From Allomuricauda ruestringensis DSM 13258 (GTDB taxonomy: Bacteria; Bacteroidota; Bacteroidia; Flavobacteriales; Flavobacteriaceae), in NCBI RefSeq assembly GCF_000224085.1, contig NC_015945.1:1747501-1811500 (forward strand): a stretch of 64,000 nt of DNA, read 5' to 3'. Under the pieces are notes generated by a model. It did not search any database and was not told where the DNA came from. It was given only the letters and a program-made list of their open reading frames with translations. Below, piece by piece: positions 34,394-43,007 of this stretch. Position 1 is the stretch's first letter; every line of letters starts with the position of its first letter. The translations under genes were made by a program, and so were the position numbers.

Positions 34394-36376
34394 ATGACCA
34401 AAAAAAGGATTCTTTACGGTTTTTTGGGCCTAATGGTACTGTATTTGTGCTATTTGGCCTATATTTTTATACTCTCCCCCAAGACCAACCTACAGTCCAT
34501 TTACCTTATTCCCAAGGATGCGGTTTTCATCATTGAATCCGAAAGACCAGTGGAAAGTTGGCAAAAAGTAAGCGAGAGCGAAGCTTGGCACCATCTAAAA
34601 AAGAACGACTACTTTTCGGAACTTACCGAAAATATCCAAAGAGTGGATACGGTATTCAACGATAACCATAAGCTGTTCGAATTTTTTGACGACCGCTCCC
34701 TTTTTATCTCCATCCACATGATTTCTCCCAAAGATTACGGGATTTTTTATGTGTTGGACCTTAAGCGCATCGCTAAATTACAATTGCTCAAAACGTACTT
34801 GAATACGTTGCTGGACGATGGCTATGTATTGAGCAAACGAACCTATCACGCGCATGAAATTTTGGAAGTTCACGATCGGGAAAGCAAGGAAACCATGTAC
34901 TTGGCCTTTATCAAAAACCAATTGGTGGCCTCGTACACCCATACTTTGGTAGAGGCTTCCATAGATCAGTACCTCGAACCTGTGTTGGGTCGAAACCTGA
35001 ATTTTTTGGAGATCAACCAAAAGGTAGGGCACGAGAATTTGTTCCGTATGTATGTGCAGTACCACTATTTTGATGATTACATCCAACAATACACAAACAA
35101 GCCTTCCGACTGGGTAAAACGGGTAAGCGAAAACTTTTTGTTCTCAGGTTTTTATTTTGATTTGGACGGGAACAGTACCCTTACCGCCAATGGGTACACC
35201 AATATTAGCGCTGTAAACGAATATTATTTGGAGGCGCTTCAAAAGTCAGGGACCTCGGAACGCTCCATTCCCCAAATTGCACCATTAAGCACGGCACTTT
35301 ACATTAGTTATGGGTTTGATAGCTTCGCTGAGTTCTACAAAAATTTTGAGAGGGTTCAGCAGAACGATCCTGGGCAGTTCGAGAGTTATCAAAAAGGAAT
35401 AGCCAAGGTTGAGAAGTTCCTCAAGATTGATGTAAAAGAGAACTTTGTCAGTTGGATTGGGGACGAAATTGCGGTCCTTCAAATTCAATCCCACATTACT
35501 AAAGGTAAGAATGATGTAGCCTTGGTACTCAAAGCCAACGACGCCGAAGCTGCCAAGACCAATCTAGATTTTGTAGTGGAACAGATTCGTAAAAAAACGC
35601 CCGTAAAGTTTAAAGCCGTTAATTATAAGGATTACGAAATCAATTTCCTCTCCATTAAGGGGTTCTTTAAAATGTTGTTGGGCGGAAGGTTCGATGAGTT
35701 CGATAAGCCTTATTTTACACAGATTGATGAATACGTTATCTTTAGTGATAACCCCAATACCCTAAAGGGTATAATTGACAAGGTGGTGGAGGGCGAAACA
35801 CTCGCTACCTCGGAAGAATTTAGGAAGTTCAATCAAAAATTCGATTCAGAAACCACAGTATTTGTGTATAGCCATGTTCCGTTGTTGTATGATAATATGT
35901 ATGCTTTGGCCGATGCTCCGACCAAGCAAAAAATGCGCAAAAACAAGGATTTTATTATTTGCTTTCCACAAGTGGGATTACAACTAAAACCAGAGGATGA
36001 CTTGTTCGAGAGTCGATTGGTACTGAACTATCAGGATGTGGAAGAAGTGAAGAAGACCATCAATATTCCGAAAAACACCAATAAAACGACTCCAAAAACC
36101 CAAAATGCAGCTTCAACAGAAATTACAGACGCTGTTTTTAATCTGAGCTCCATCTACCCCACGGATTTGAACGCTAAATCCTTTAGTAGAAAATACGCAA
36201 ACGGAAACATTCGGTTTGAGGTGGATCTCAAAGATGGGTTAAAGCACGGGCGATACGAAGCATTTTATCCCGACGGTACTCGAAAAATCCGTGGTCGCTT
36301 CCGAAATGATGAGCAGGTGGGCACTTGGCATTATTATAATAAAGAAGGAGATCAGGTCCACAAAAAACGTTTTTAA
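34394..36376 (+). CDS. membrane-anchored DUF3352-like protein with MORN-type tail
   Basis: 660 residues. One N-terminal anchor (ILYGFLGLMVLYLCYLAYIF) precedes a large periplasmic region with DUF3352-like features (YLIPKDAVFIIESERPVESW, VSWIGDEIAVLQIQSH, YVIFSDNPNTLKGIIDKVVE). After a Thr/Asn/Lys linker (KNTNKTTPKTQNA) the last 60 residues are two or three MORN/YwqK-type repeats: KYANGNIRFEVDLKDGLKHG, RYEAFYPDGTRKIRGRFRND and GTWHYYNKEGDQVH. Function unknown; the tail probably binds membrane or protein. Repeat copy 4 starts seven bases beyond the stop. Confidence 0.72.
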   Translation: MTKKRILYGFLGLMVLYLCYLAYIFILSPKTNLQSIYLIPKDAVFIIESERPVESWQKVSESEAWHHLKKNDYFSELTENIQRVDTVFNDNHKLFEFFDDRSLFISIHMISPKDYGIFYVLDLKRIAKLQLLKTYLNTLLDDGYVLSKRTYHAHEILEVHDRESKETMYLAFIKNQLVASYTHTLVEASIDQYLEPVLGRNLNFLEINQKVGHENLFRMYVQYHYFDDYIQQYTNKPSDWVKRVSENFLFSGFYFDLDGNSTLTANGYTNISAVNEYYLEALQKSGTSERSIPQIAPLSTALYISYGFDSFAEFYKNFERVQQNDPGQFESYQKGIAKVEKFLKIDVKENFVSWIGDEIAVLQIQSHITKGKNDVALVLKANDAEAAKTNLDFVVEQIRKKTPVKFKAVNYKDYEINFLSIKGFFKMLLGGRFDEFDKPYFTQIDEYVIFSDNPNTLKGIIDKVVEGETLATSEEFRKFNQKFDSETTVFVYSHVPLLYDNMYALADAPTKQKMRKNKDFIICFPQVGLQLKPEDDLFESRLVLNYQDVEEVKKTINIPKNTNKTTPKTQNAASTEITDAVFNLSSIYPTDLNAKSFSRKYANGNIRFEVDLKDGLKHGRYEAFYPDGTRKIRGRFRNDEQVGTWHYYNKEGDQVHKKRF

Positions 36377-36382
36377 TAAGGC

Positions 36383-36433
36383 TGTCATTCCGTACGGATG
36401 CTGAGCGAAGTCGAAGTATGACACGGAATCTCA
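36383..36433. repeat. palindromic interspersed repeat, copy 4 (short)
   Basis: TGTCATTCCGTACGGATGCT, then GAGCGAAGTCGAAGTATGAC and ACGGAATCTCAT. The ATTCCGT and ACGGAAT arms are inverted; TGAGCGAAGTCGA is a variant of the CGCAGTCGA core. The same GGAATCTCAT end appears at about 42.13 kb. Confidence 0.7.
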
Positions 36434-36532
36434 TACAATTAGGTGTTTTTGTATAAGTTACCCTAAAAGTTATCGTAGATGATAAATTCCTCAACAATTA
36501 GTACCTTTCTTGCCCAAACCAAACCTCCGACA

Positions 36533-37690
36533 ATGAAAAATCTTCTTTTTACAGCAACACTCATTGTTGCTTTTGCCACAACTTTAGAAACCAAAGCACA
36601 AGAACTCAATTTCCCAGAACGATACGAAACTTGGAAAACTGCGGATAAAGGTCAGTTTAAGTTTGATCAGGCAGCGTTGGACAAAGCTGTGGAATACGCA
36701 AAGTCCAATGAATATTCAGGTTCTCGGGATATCCGTCAGGCGATTTTAGAAGGATTTAAACGCGAACCCTTTCACGAAATTTTGGGGCCCACCAAAAAAC
36801 GTGGAGGTCCTGCTGGAATGATTATGAAAAATGGATATGTTTTGGCTTCTTGGGGTGATACCAAACGTGTGGACATGACCTTTAGTGTAACCAAAAGCTT
36901 TCTTTCTACAGTGGCCGGACTTGCCGAAGATCATGGTTTGATCAAGAACACCAGGGACAAAGTGGGCAACTACATTTGGGATGGCACTTTTGATGGGGAA
37001 CATAACTCCAAAATAACTTGGGAGCATTTATTGCAGCAGAACTCCGATTGGTCAGGTGAACTTTGGGGAGGCAAGGATTGGGCAGACCGTCCACCAAGTG
37101 AAGGTGGTCTGGACGATTGGAAATTTCGTAAACTCAATGAACCTGGTACCGTGATGGAGTACAACGACGTTCGTGTAAACGTGCTAGCTTATTCTTTGAC
37201 TCATGTATGGAGAAAACCTGTACCAATGGTGCTTAAAGAAGAAGTGATGGACAAAATTGGAGCCACCACCACTTGGCGTTGGTTTGGTTACGAAAACGCG
37301 TGGACTGTTATTGATGGAATGAAAATGAAATCTGTAACCGGTGGTGGACACTCAGGTGCTGGACTTTTTATTTCCACTGAGGACATGGCCCGTTTTGGAA
37401 CACTCTTCTTGAACAATGGCAAATGGGAAGACCAACAAATCATTAGCGAGAATTGGATCAAAAAAGCAACCACACCTTCGGTACCCAATGTAAATTATGG
37501 TTATATGTGGTGGTTGAACCAACAAGGTGACCGCCACTGGGATGGCGTTCCCGAACATGTGTTCTACGCCGCAGGTTTTGGAGGCAATTTTATTGTGGTG
37601 GACCAAAAAAGCGGATTGGTCATTGTAACCCGTTGGTTGGAACCTTCAAAAATTGGAGAGTTTGTGAAGCAGGTGTATAAGGCTTTTTGA
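36533..37690 (+). CDS. serine beta-lactamase-like hydrolase (class C type)
   Basis: 385 residues. Signal peptide (MKNLLFTATLIVAFATTLET, cut after KAQ). The nucleophile motif is FSVTKSF (S118, K121), the second motif is EYNDVRVN (Y-N-type) and the third region HSGAGLF or AAGFGGN stands in for KTG. This is the penicillin-binding/esterase family (S12); most members of this branch are esterases or peptidases rather than drug-hydrolysing enzymes. ATG at 36533 gives the signal peptide; 36479 would add 18 atypical residues. Single gene with its own upstream region. Confidence 0.85.
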   Translation: MKNLLFTATLIVAFATTLETKAQELNFPERYETWKTADKGQFKFDQAALDKAVEYAKSNEYSGSRDIRQAILEGFKREPFHEILGPTKKRGGPAGMIMKNGYVLASWGDTKRVDMTFSVTKSFLSTVAGLAEDHGLIKNTRDKVGNYIWDGTFDGEHNSKITWEHLLQQNSDWSGELWGGKDWADRPPSEGGLDDWKFRKLNEPGTVMEYNDVRVNVLAYSLTHVWRKPVPMVLKEEVMDKIGATTTWRWFGYENAWTVIDGMKMKSVTGGGHSGAGLFISTEDMARFGTLFLNNGKWEDQQIISENWIKKATTPSVPNVNYGYMWWLNQQGDRHWDGVPEHVFYAAGFGGNFIVVDQKSGLVIVTRWLEPSKIGEFVKQVYKAF

Positions 37691-37720
37691 TTAGCCTGTT
37701 TAAATAATATCTAATTTAAA

Positions 37721-38488
37721 ATGTTTACCAAGAGTTTTAAAAAGACAAAGGAAAAGCTCCAAGCACATTACAAAGGAATTGGTGCAACCATTGCTATTTT
37801 AATGTTGGCAATCACCTATTGGAATGAGCTAACTGAATTCATGGACAATATTTTTCAAGAGGAGTCTGAACCATTTGTTATAAATCATCAGCTAGGAATA
37901 AATTTTGGGTTTGAAAACTTTTTTTTTCAACCAAACATCGAAGGAAAGCTTAGTAAAATCGGCTACATGAATTTTATTAAAGTCACAAATAATACAGGAA
38001 AGATTGCTCAAATTAACTCAATTGAATTGGAAATCTTTTTAGATGACAAATGGGTTTATTTGCCCATGGTAGAATCTAAAATAGGGTTTGTTAGAAATGA
38101 AAAAATGAAAAGGTATACTGGGGGCACGAACTTTACCTACTTAGATTCGCTTTATGTGGCAAGAAAAGGTGATTTGTCTTTAAGTCAAACATGTTACTTT
38201 TATAGTTTTGATTCTCAAGTTCGAGGTGGTAAAATTGATTTTGGAGAAACAGTGACAGGTTGGATCACATATATGTGGCCATCTCAATTAAAAACAAGCT
38301 TTGCCCCTGATTTTTCTAAAATAAGATATCGAATAGGCACTGAAAGGGGTGATAAATACTATGTTACATTAGATGACATTGATATTAGTAAACCAGTTGG
38401 TAATTTAGACAATTATCGAGCTTCTGCATTAAGATTGGTTGGTGATACAATAGATATTTCAAACTTAGAAGTTATGGCTTTTCGTTGA
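37721..38488 (+). CDS. membrane-anchored protein of unknown function (orphan-like)
   Basis: 255 residues. A basic start (MFTKSFKKTKEKLQAHYK) precedes one transmembrane segment (GIGATIAILMLAITYWNEL), then a soluble beta-rich domain (GRKLSKIGYMNFIKVTNN-like, QINSIELEIFLDDKWVYLPM, FGETVTGWITYMWPSQL). No family is recognised. The DNA is visibly more AT-rich than its neighbours. Its last 24 bases overlap the convergent mfd gene, an unusual tail-to-tail overlap that may mean the gene arrived or was extended recently. Confidence 0.65.
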   Translation: MFTKSFKKTKEKLQAHYKGIGATIAILMLAITYWNELTEFMDNIFQEESEPFVINHQLGINFGFENFFFQPNIEGKLSKIGYMNFIKVTNNTGKIAQINSIELEIFLDDKWVYLPMVESKIGFVRNEKMKRYTGGTNFTYLDSLYVARKGDLSLSQTCYFYSFDSQVRGGKIDFGETVTGWITYMWPSQLKTSFAPDFSKIRYRIGTERGDKYYVTLDDIDISKPVGNLDNYRASALRLVGDTIDISNLEVMAFR

Positions 38489-41400
38489 TTGCTGTTCTTT
38501 TGTGTTTAGCCTAAAAGGCTCCAGAACTTTCAATGCCTTGTCGACACTTGTAATCCTATCAAACACCAACAATAATCGAAGTCCGTTTCGGGTTTGTTTT
38601 TCCTTGAGTTTTACAAGTTGGGGATGGGTCTGCGCGTATTGCAGTATTTGGGTAAACACGGCACTTTGGTAAAAACTGGATTGCTGGTCGGCGATAAAGT
38701 AACCGATAAACTTGCCCTTTTTCATGATTACCTTTTCCAGACCAATGTGGGTGGCAATCCATTTAATGCGGACGGAGTTCATCAAATCTACCACAGGTTC
38801 GGGCAATTCGCCGAAACGGTCCACCAACTGAGCTTCAAATTTCTGTAGACCTTCCTCGTCCTCCACATCGTTCAATTGGGTGTAGAGGTTTAAACGCTCG
38901 GTAATGTTGTTGATGTAGTCATCAGGGAAAAGCAATTCAAAATCCGTGTCCAACTGCATTTCTTTTACATACACTTTTTCCTTGCCGCCCTCTACTTCTT
39001 CATACAGTTCCTTGAACTCATTTTCCTTGAGTTCGTCAATGGCTTCCGCCAATATTTTTTGATAGGTCTCAAACCCAATTTCGTTGATAAACCCACTTTG
39101 TTCACCTCCCAACAAGTCACCTGCACCACGAATCTCCAAATCTTTCATCGCAATATTGAAACCACTTCCCAGTTCTGTAAATTGTTCCAGGGCCTCAATA
39201 CGTTTTCGGGCTTCGGTGGTCATTACCTCGTAAGGCGGGGTGATGAAATAGCAGAACGCCTTTTTGTTGCTTCGCCCAACACGCCCACGCATTTGGTGGA
39301 GGTCGCTCAAACCAAAATTATTGGCATTGTGGATAAAAATGGTGTTGGCATTGGTCACATCCAACCCACTTTCTATGATGGTGGTCGAAACCAAAACATC
39401 AAATTCACCGTTCATAAAGGAAAGCATAAGGTTTTCCAGTTTTTTGCCCTCCATTTGTCCGTGTCCGATCCCAATTTTGGCATCGGGTACCAAACGCTGC
39501 AGCATTCCGGCTACTTCCTTGATGTTTTCAATGCGATTATGAATAAAGAACACCTGTCCGCCGCGTTGGATTTCGTAGGACACGGCATCACGGATAATTT
39601 CTTCGTTCAATCGAATCACATGGCTTTCGATGGGGTAGCGATTCGGTGGCGGCGTATTGATTACGGAAAGGTCGCGAGCAGCCATCAAACTAAATTGAAG
39701 AGTTCTCGGAATTGGTGTGGCGGTTAGCGTGAGGACATCCACATTTTCCTTTATGGAACGTAGTTTTTCCTTCACCGAAACACCAAACTTTTGCTCCTCA
39801 TCTACAATGAGCAAGCCCAAATCCTTAAACTTCACATTTTTGTTGACCAACTGGTGCGTTCCTATGATGATGTCAACTTTTCCACTTTCCAAATTTTCGA
39901 GGGTCTCCCTTTTCTCTTTGGCCGTTCTAAAGCGATTGAGGTAATCCACCGTAACGGGCATTTCTTTCAATCGTTCCGAAAAAGTACGATGATGTTGGAA
40001 AGCCAAAATGGTAGTAGGTACCAAAATCGCCACCTGTTTGCCATTGTCTACAGCCTTGAATGCCGCACGGATGGCCACCTCTGTTTTTCCAAAACCAACA
40101 TCCCCACAAATAAGTCGGTCCATGGGGCGTTCACTTTCCATGTCCTTCTTAACATCTTGGGTGCTTTTTTCCTGGTCCGGAGTGTCCTCGTATAAAAAGG
40201 AAGCCTCCAACTCGTGTTGTAAATAACTATCGGGAGCGTATTGAAATCCTTTTTCGAGTCTTCGCTTGGCATAGACTTTAATAAGGTCGAAAGCAATTTT
40301 TTTGACCCTTGCCTTGGTCTTTTGTTTGAGTTTTTTCCAAGCAGCGGAACCGAGCTTGAATATTTTTGGTGGGGCACCGTCCTTGCCGTTGTATTTGGAT
40401 ATTTTGTGGAGCGAATGGATACTGACGTACAAAATGTCGCGGTCACCATAGATCAGTTTGATGGCTTCTTGCTTTTTGCCTTCCACATCAATCTTTTGTA
40501 AACCGCCGAACTTACCGATACCATGATCAATATGGGTAACATAATCCCCAATCTCCAGTTTGTTGAGTTCCTTGAGTGTGATAGCCTGCTTTTTGGCATA
40601 ACCATTCTTTAAATGGAACTTGTGGTAGCGTTCAAAAATTTGATGATCGGTGTAGCAGACCAATTTGAGATTATCATCCACAAAACCTTGGTACAGCGGA
40701 AAAATGATGGTTTGATAATGAACCGTTTCGTCCACTTCGTCAAAAATATCGTGAAAACGCTTGGCCTGTTGCTCGGTGGAACAGAAAATATAATTGCTAT
40801 AGCCCGCATCCCGATTGTCATTAAGATTTTCAATGAGCAAATCAAACTTTTTGTTGAAAGCAGGCTGAGGTTTGGTGTTGAATTGGATTTCGTCACCCTG
40901 AACTTGTTTCAGGGTCTCACTTGAAACTCCTATCTCCACCAATAAAAAATCCTCCAACTGCTCTTTCAGCAAAGTTGAATCTAAAAAGAGCTCTTTGGGT
41001 CGCGCGTGTTTTATTTCTTGGCTCAACTTCGCAAAACTGTCCTCCGCTTTTTCAAAAAAGGATTCTATTCGATCATAAATCAAAGCGGGATTCTTTGCAA
41101 AAACCACTGTTTTGGCAGAAATATATTTTAGGAAGCTTTCCCGTATTTCCTCCGTGAATTTGTTCTCCACATTTGGAATAATGCTGATTTTCTTCACCTT
41201 GTCCGTCGAAAGCTGAGTTTCCACATCAAAAGTTCGGATGCTGTCCACTTCATCGCCGAAGAACTCGATGCGATAGGGCTCATCATGTGAGAAGGAGAAC
41301 ACATCCACAATACCACCACGAACGGAAAATTCCCCAGGTTCGGTTACAAAATCCACACGCTTGAACTGGTATTCAAAAAGTACCTCGTTTAAAAAATCCA

Positions 41401-41923
41401 ATGAAATCTCATCGCCCAATTTTATTTTTTGGGTGTTCCTGTCCAGTTCCTTTCGTGTGACCACTTTCTCAAAAAGGGCATCAGGGTAGGTGACGATCAC
41501 CGCAGGTTTTTTTCTGGAATTGATACGGTTCAAAACCTCTGCACGTAACAACACATTGGCATTGTCGGTTTCCTCAATTTGATAAGGTCTGCGGTAACTC
41601 CCCGGGTAAAAAAGCACATCTTTTTCACCAATCAGTTGTTCCAAATCGTTCAAATGATAGGCTGCTTCCTCCTTATCGTTCAAAATCAATAGAAAAGGTG
41701 ATTCTGCCGACTTAAATGCTTCGGAAACCACAAAAGAAAGTGAGGAACCAACAAGTCCTTTTATATTGATTCTTTGACTGGCAAAAGACTTCTCGACTGC
41801 GCTCGAAGTGACAGTTTGGGCAATAATATCCCTCAGTTTCCCTAGTTGGGGAGACTGTTCAAAAAGTTGTGAAATCTGGGTTTTGGTCAATCCAAAAAAC
41901 TTTGCGGCAAAGATAAACCGCAA
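38465..41923 (-). CDS. mfd: transcription-repair coupling factor
   Basis: 1152 residues. In order: UvrB-homology domains (FLLILNDKEEAAYHLNDLEQ, DVLFYPGSYRRPYQIEE, EPGEFSVRGGIVDVFSF), the RNA-polymerase-interaction domain (GDYVTHIDHGIGKFGGLQ), the RecG-like translocase (GDVGFGKT at 607-614, DEEQ at 708-711, QMRGRVGRS) and the TRCF C-terminal domain. It removes stalled RNA polymerase and recruits UvrA. No ATG or GTG exists near the start: TTG at 41923 or TTG at 41890 must serve. Residues 37-46 (TVTSSAVEKS) and 334-344 (SSETLKQVQGD) come from repeat-family DNA within the frame. Confidence 0.94.
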   Translation of the reverse strand: MRFIFAAKFFGLTKTQISQLFEQSPQLGKLRDIIAQTVTSSAVEKSFASQRINIKGLVGSSLSFVVSEAFKSAESPFLLILNDKEEAAYHLNDLEQLIGEKDVLFYPGSYRRPYQIEETDNANVLLRAEVLNRINSRKKPAVIVTYPDALFEKVVTRKELDRNTQKIKLGDEISLDFLNEVLFEYQFKRVDFVTEPGEFSVRGGIVDVFSFSHDEPYRIEFFGDEVDSIRTFDVETQLSTDKVKKISIIPNVENKFTEEIRESFLKYISAKTVVFAKNPALIYDRIESFFEKAEDSFAKLSQEIKHARPKELFLDSTLLKEQLEDFLLVEIGVSSETLKQVQGDEIQFNTKPQPAFNKKFDLLIENLNDNRDAGYSNYIFCSTEQQAKRFHDIFDEVDETVHYQTIIFPLYQGFVDDNLKLVCYTDHQIFERYHKFHLKNGYAKKQAITLKELNKLEIGDYVTHIDHGIGKFGGLQKIDVEGKKQEAIKLIYGDRDILYVSIHSLHKISKYNGKDGAPPKIFKLGSAAWKKLKQKTKARVKKIAFDLIKVYAKRRLEKGFQYAPDSYLQHELEASFLYEDTPDQEKSTQDVKKDMESERPMDRLICGDVGFGKTEVAIRAAFKAVDNGKQVAILVPTTILAFQHHRTFSERLKEMPVTVDYLNRFRTAKEKRETLENLESGKVDIIIGTHQLVNKNVKFKDLGLLIVDEEQKFGVSVKEKLRSIKENVDVLTLTATPIPRTLQFSLMAARDLSVINTPPPNRYPIESHVIRLNEEIIRDAVSYEIQRGGQVFFIHNRIENIKEVAGMLQRLVPDAKIGIGHGQMEGKKLENLMLSFMNGEFDVLVSTTIIESGLDVTNANTIFIHNANNFGLSDLHQMRGRVGRSNKKAFCYFITPPYEVMTTEARKRIEALEQFTELGSGFNIAMKDLEIRGAGDLLGGEQSGFINEIGFETYQKILAEAIDELKENEFKELYEEVEGGKEKVYVKEMQLDTDFELLFPDDYINNITERLNLYTQLNDVEDEEGLQKFEAQLVDRFGELPEPVVDLMNSVRIKWIATHIGLEKVIMKKGKFIGYFIADQQSSFYQSAVFTQILQYAQTHPQLVKLKEKQTRNGLRLLLVFDRITSVDKALKVLEPFRLNTKEQQSTKSHNF
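40891..40921. repeat. repeat-family fragment inside mfd (residues ~334-344)
   Basis: CGTCACCCTGAACTTGTTTC, then AGGGTCTCAC. CCCTGAA (40896-40902) and TTCAGGG (40908-40914) are an inverted pair. The same module, GTCA.CCTGAACTT.TTTCAGG.TCTCA, occurs at 41.96 kb and 51.33 kb between genes. In mfd it is translated as SSETLKQVQGD without a frameshift. Confidence 0.8.
41787..41815. repeat. repeat-family fragment inside mfd (residues ~37-46)
   Basis: GACTTCTCGACTGCGCTCGA then AGTGACAGT, identical in its core to the ends of copies 2 and 3. Read in frame it encodes TVTSSAVEKS near the N-terminus of Mfd. Confidence 0.8.
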
Positions 41924-41959
41924 AAAGGTTTACTAAAAATGTTTTTTTGAGTTTCTTAT

Positions 41960-42168
41960 CGTCACGCTGAACTTGTTTCAGCGTCTCATCCAGTGTGCTG
42001 TAAGATTTCTCGACTGCGCTCGAAATGACATAAAAGAAATTTGGGGATAATTCGCATCAAACTTTTACTAATAGATTCTTCGCTCTACTCAGAATGACAT
42101 ATAAAACACTGTCATTCCATGCTTGACACGGAATCTCATCTGACAGGGATACTGAAACAAGTTGAGCG
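41960..42168. repeat. composite of repeat-family modules upstream of mfd
   Basis: Several modules in a row: CGTCACGCTGAACTTGTTTC with AGCGTCTCAT (41960-41989); ATTTCTCGACTGCGCTCGAA with ATGACAT (about 42005-42032); ATTCTTCGCTCTACTCAGAA with TGACAT (about 42075-42100); TGTCATTCCATGCTTGACAC with GGAATCTCAT (about 42110-42140); and GATACTGAAACAAGTTGAGC (about 42148-42168). Almost the whole gap between mfd and pdeM is made of such pieces. Confidence 0.75.
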
Positions 42169-42187
42169 TAAATAAAAAGAAGAAAAC

Positions 42188-42820
42188 CTAAACCTTAATA
42201 ATACTGTCTTCAACAATGGCATACACTTCGTCACCTTTCTTGGGATTGAGGGCGTGCGTTCCTGTGAATTGCCCAAAAGCGGGCAAGATCATTTGATTAT
42301 TGGACTTAAAAAAGCAGGGCAGTTTTATGCGATCCCGTCCAAATCCTTTAAGTTTTATAGCGGGGTGAATGTGTCCGCAAAAAGTAAAATGGTCTTTTCG
42401 TTCTTCAGGATGATGGGTCAACAAGAAAGAGTCTATGACCAGTTCTGGAAATATGGGAACCTTCAGTTTTTTGAATTTTTCTGGCGCAATGATGTCATGG
42501 TTGCCCGCCACCAGCAGAATTTCAGCCGGTGTTTTGGCTACCCAATTCTCGAAGAACTCCCATTCTTTGTTCAGGGAAGAATGAAACAAATCGCCCAAAA
42601 AACAGATTTGAAAGGGCTGAAAATCGGCAACAATTTTATCCAAAAGCAGGAAGTTCTTATGGATGGCTTTTCTGGGAACGGCAGCCCCAAATTTTCTAAA
42701 GTGTGACACTTTTCCCAAATGAACGTCGCTAATCAGCAAGAGTGATTTTTCTTCCCAAAACAATCCACCCAAAGGGTGAAGTTGAAATTCTTGATTTTGT
42801 ATTTGAATGTTTAGCGTCAT
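42188..42820 (-). CDS. pdeM: ligase-associated DNA damage response endonuclease PdeM-like phosphoesterase
   Basis: 210 residues. All calcineurin-like metallophosphoesterase motifs are visible: LLISDVHLGKVSHFRKFGAA (D-x-H), CFLGDLFHS (GD), VAGNHDI (GNHD), LTHHPEE and FCGHIHPAI (GHxH). The arrangement fits PdeM, the phosphoesterase that accompanies the bacterial Lhr-like helicase and ATP-dependent DNA ligase. The helicase is the next gene upstream on the same strand. ATG at 42820 was chosen over the earlier TTG-type codon at 42838. Confidence 0.85.
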   Translation of the reverse strand: MTLNIQIQNQEFQLHPLGGLFWEEKSLLLISDVHLGKVSHFRKFGAAVPRKAIHKNFLLLDKIVADFQPFQICFLGDLFHSSLNKEWEFFENWVAKTPAEILLVAGNHDIIAPEKFKKLKVPIFPELVIDSFLLTHHPEERKDHFTFCGHIHPAIKLKGFGRDRIKLPCFFKSNNQMILPAFGQFTGTHALNPKKGDEVYAIVEDSIIKV

Positions 42821-42851
42821 TTGAGTCTGGAACAACAAATTTAAAGCAATT

Positions 42852-42987
42852 GTAATTTCGAACCGCGCGAAGCAAGTGTGAGAAATCTATGGAAAAACAG
42901 ATTTCTCAATCGATGCTTTGCATCTCATTTCGAAATAACCGTATTGTCTTTATACTGAACACCTGCCGGCTGGAGCACAGAATGACA
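42852..42987. repeat. repeat-family element between helicase and pdeM
   Basis: ATTTCGAA at 42855-42862 pairs with TTCGAAAT around 42928-42936; inside, GAGAAATCT (42880-42888) pairs with AGATTTCTC (42899-42907). A GATGCTTTGCATC hairpin and a right end CAGAATGACA follow. The arms resemble the ATTTCTCGA..TCGAAAT modules elsewhere but the CGCAGTCGA core is altered (CGCGCGAAGCAA). Confidence 0.7.
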
Positions 42988-43007
42988 AGTACTTGGGAGT
43001 TCTTTGG

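Noticed and set aside
38594..41157. Plus-strand frames of up to 222 codons opposite mfd
   Set aside because: Antisense shadows; the minus strand encodes an unmistakable Mfd.
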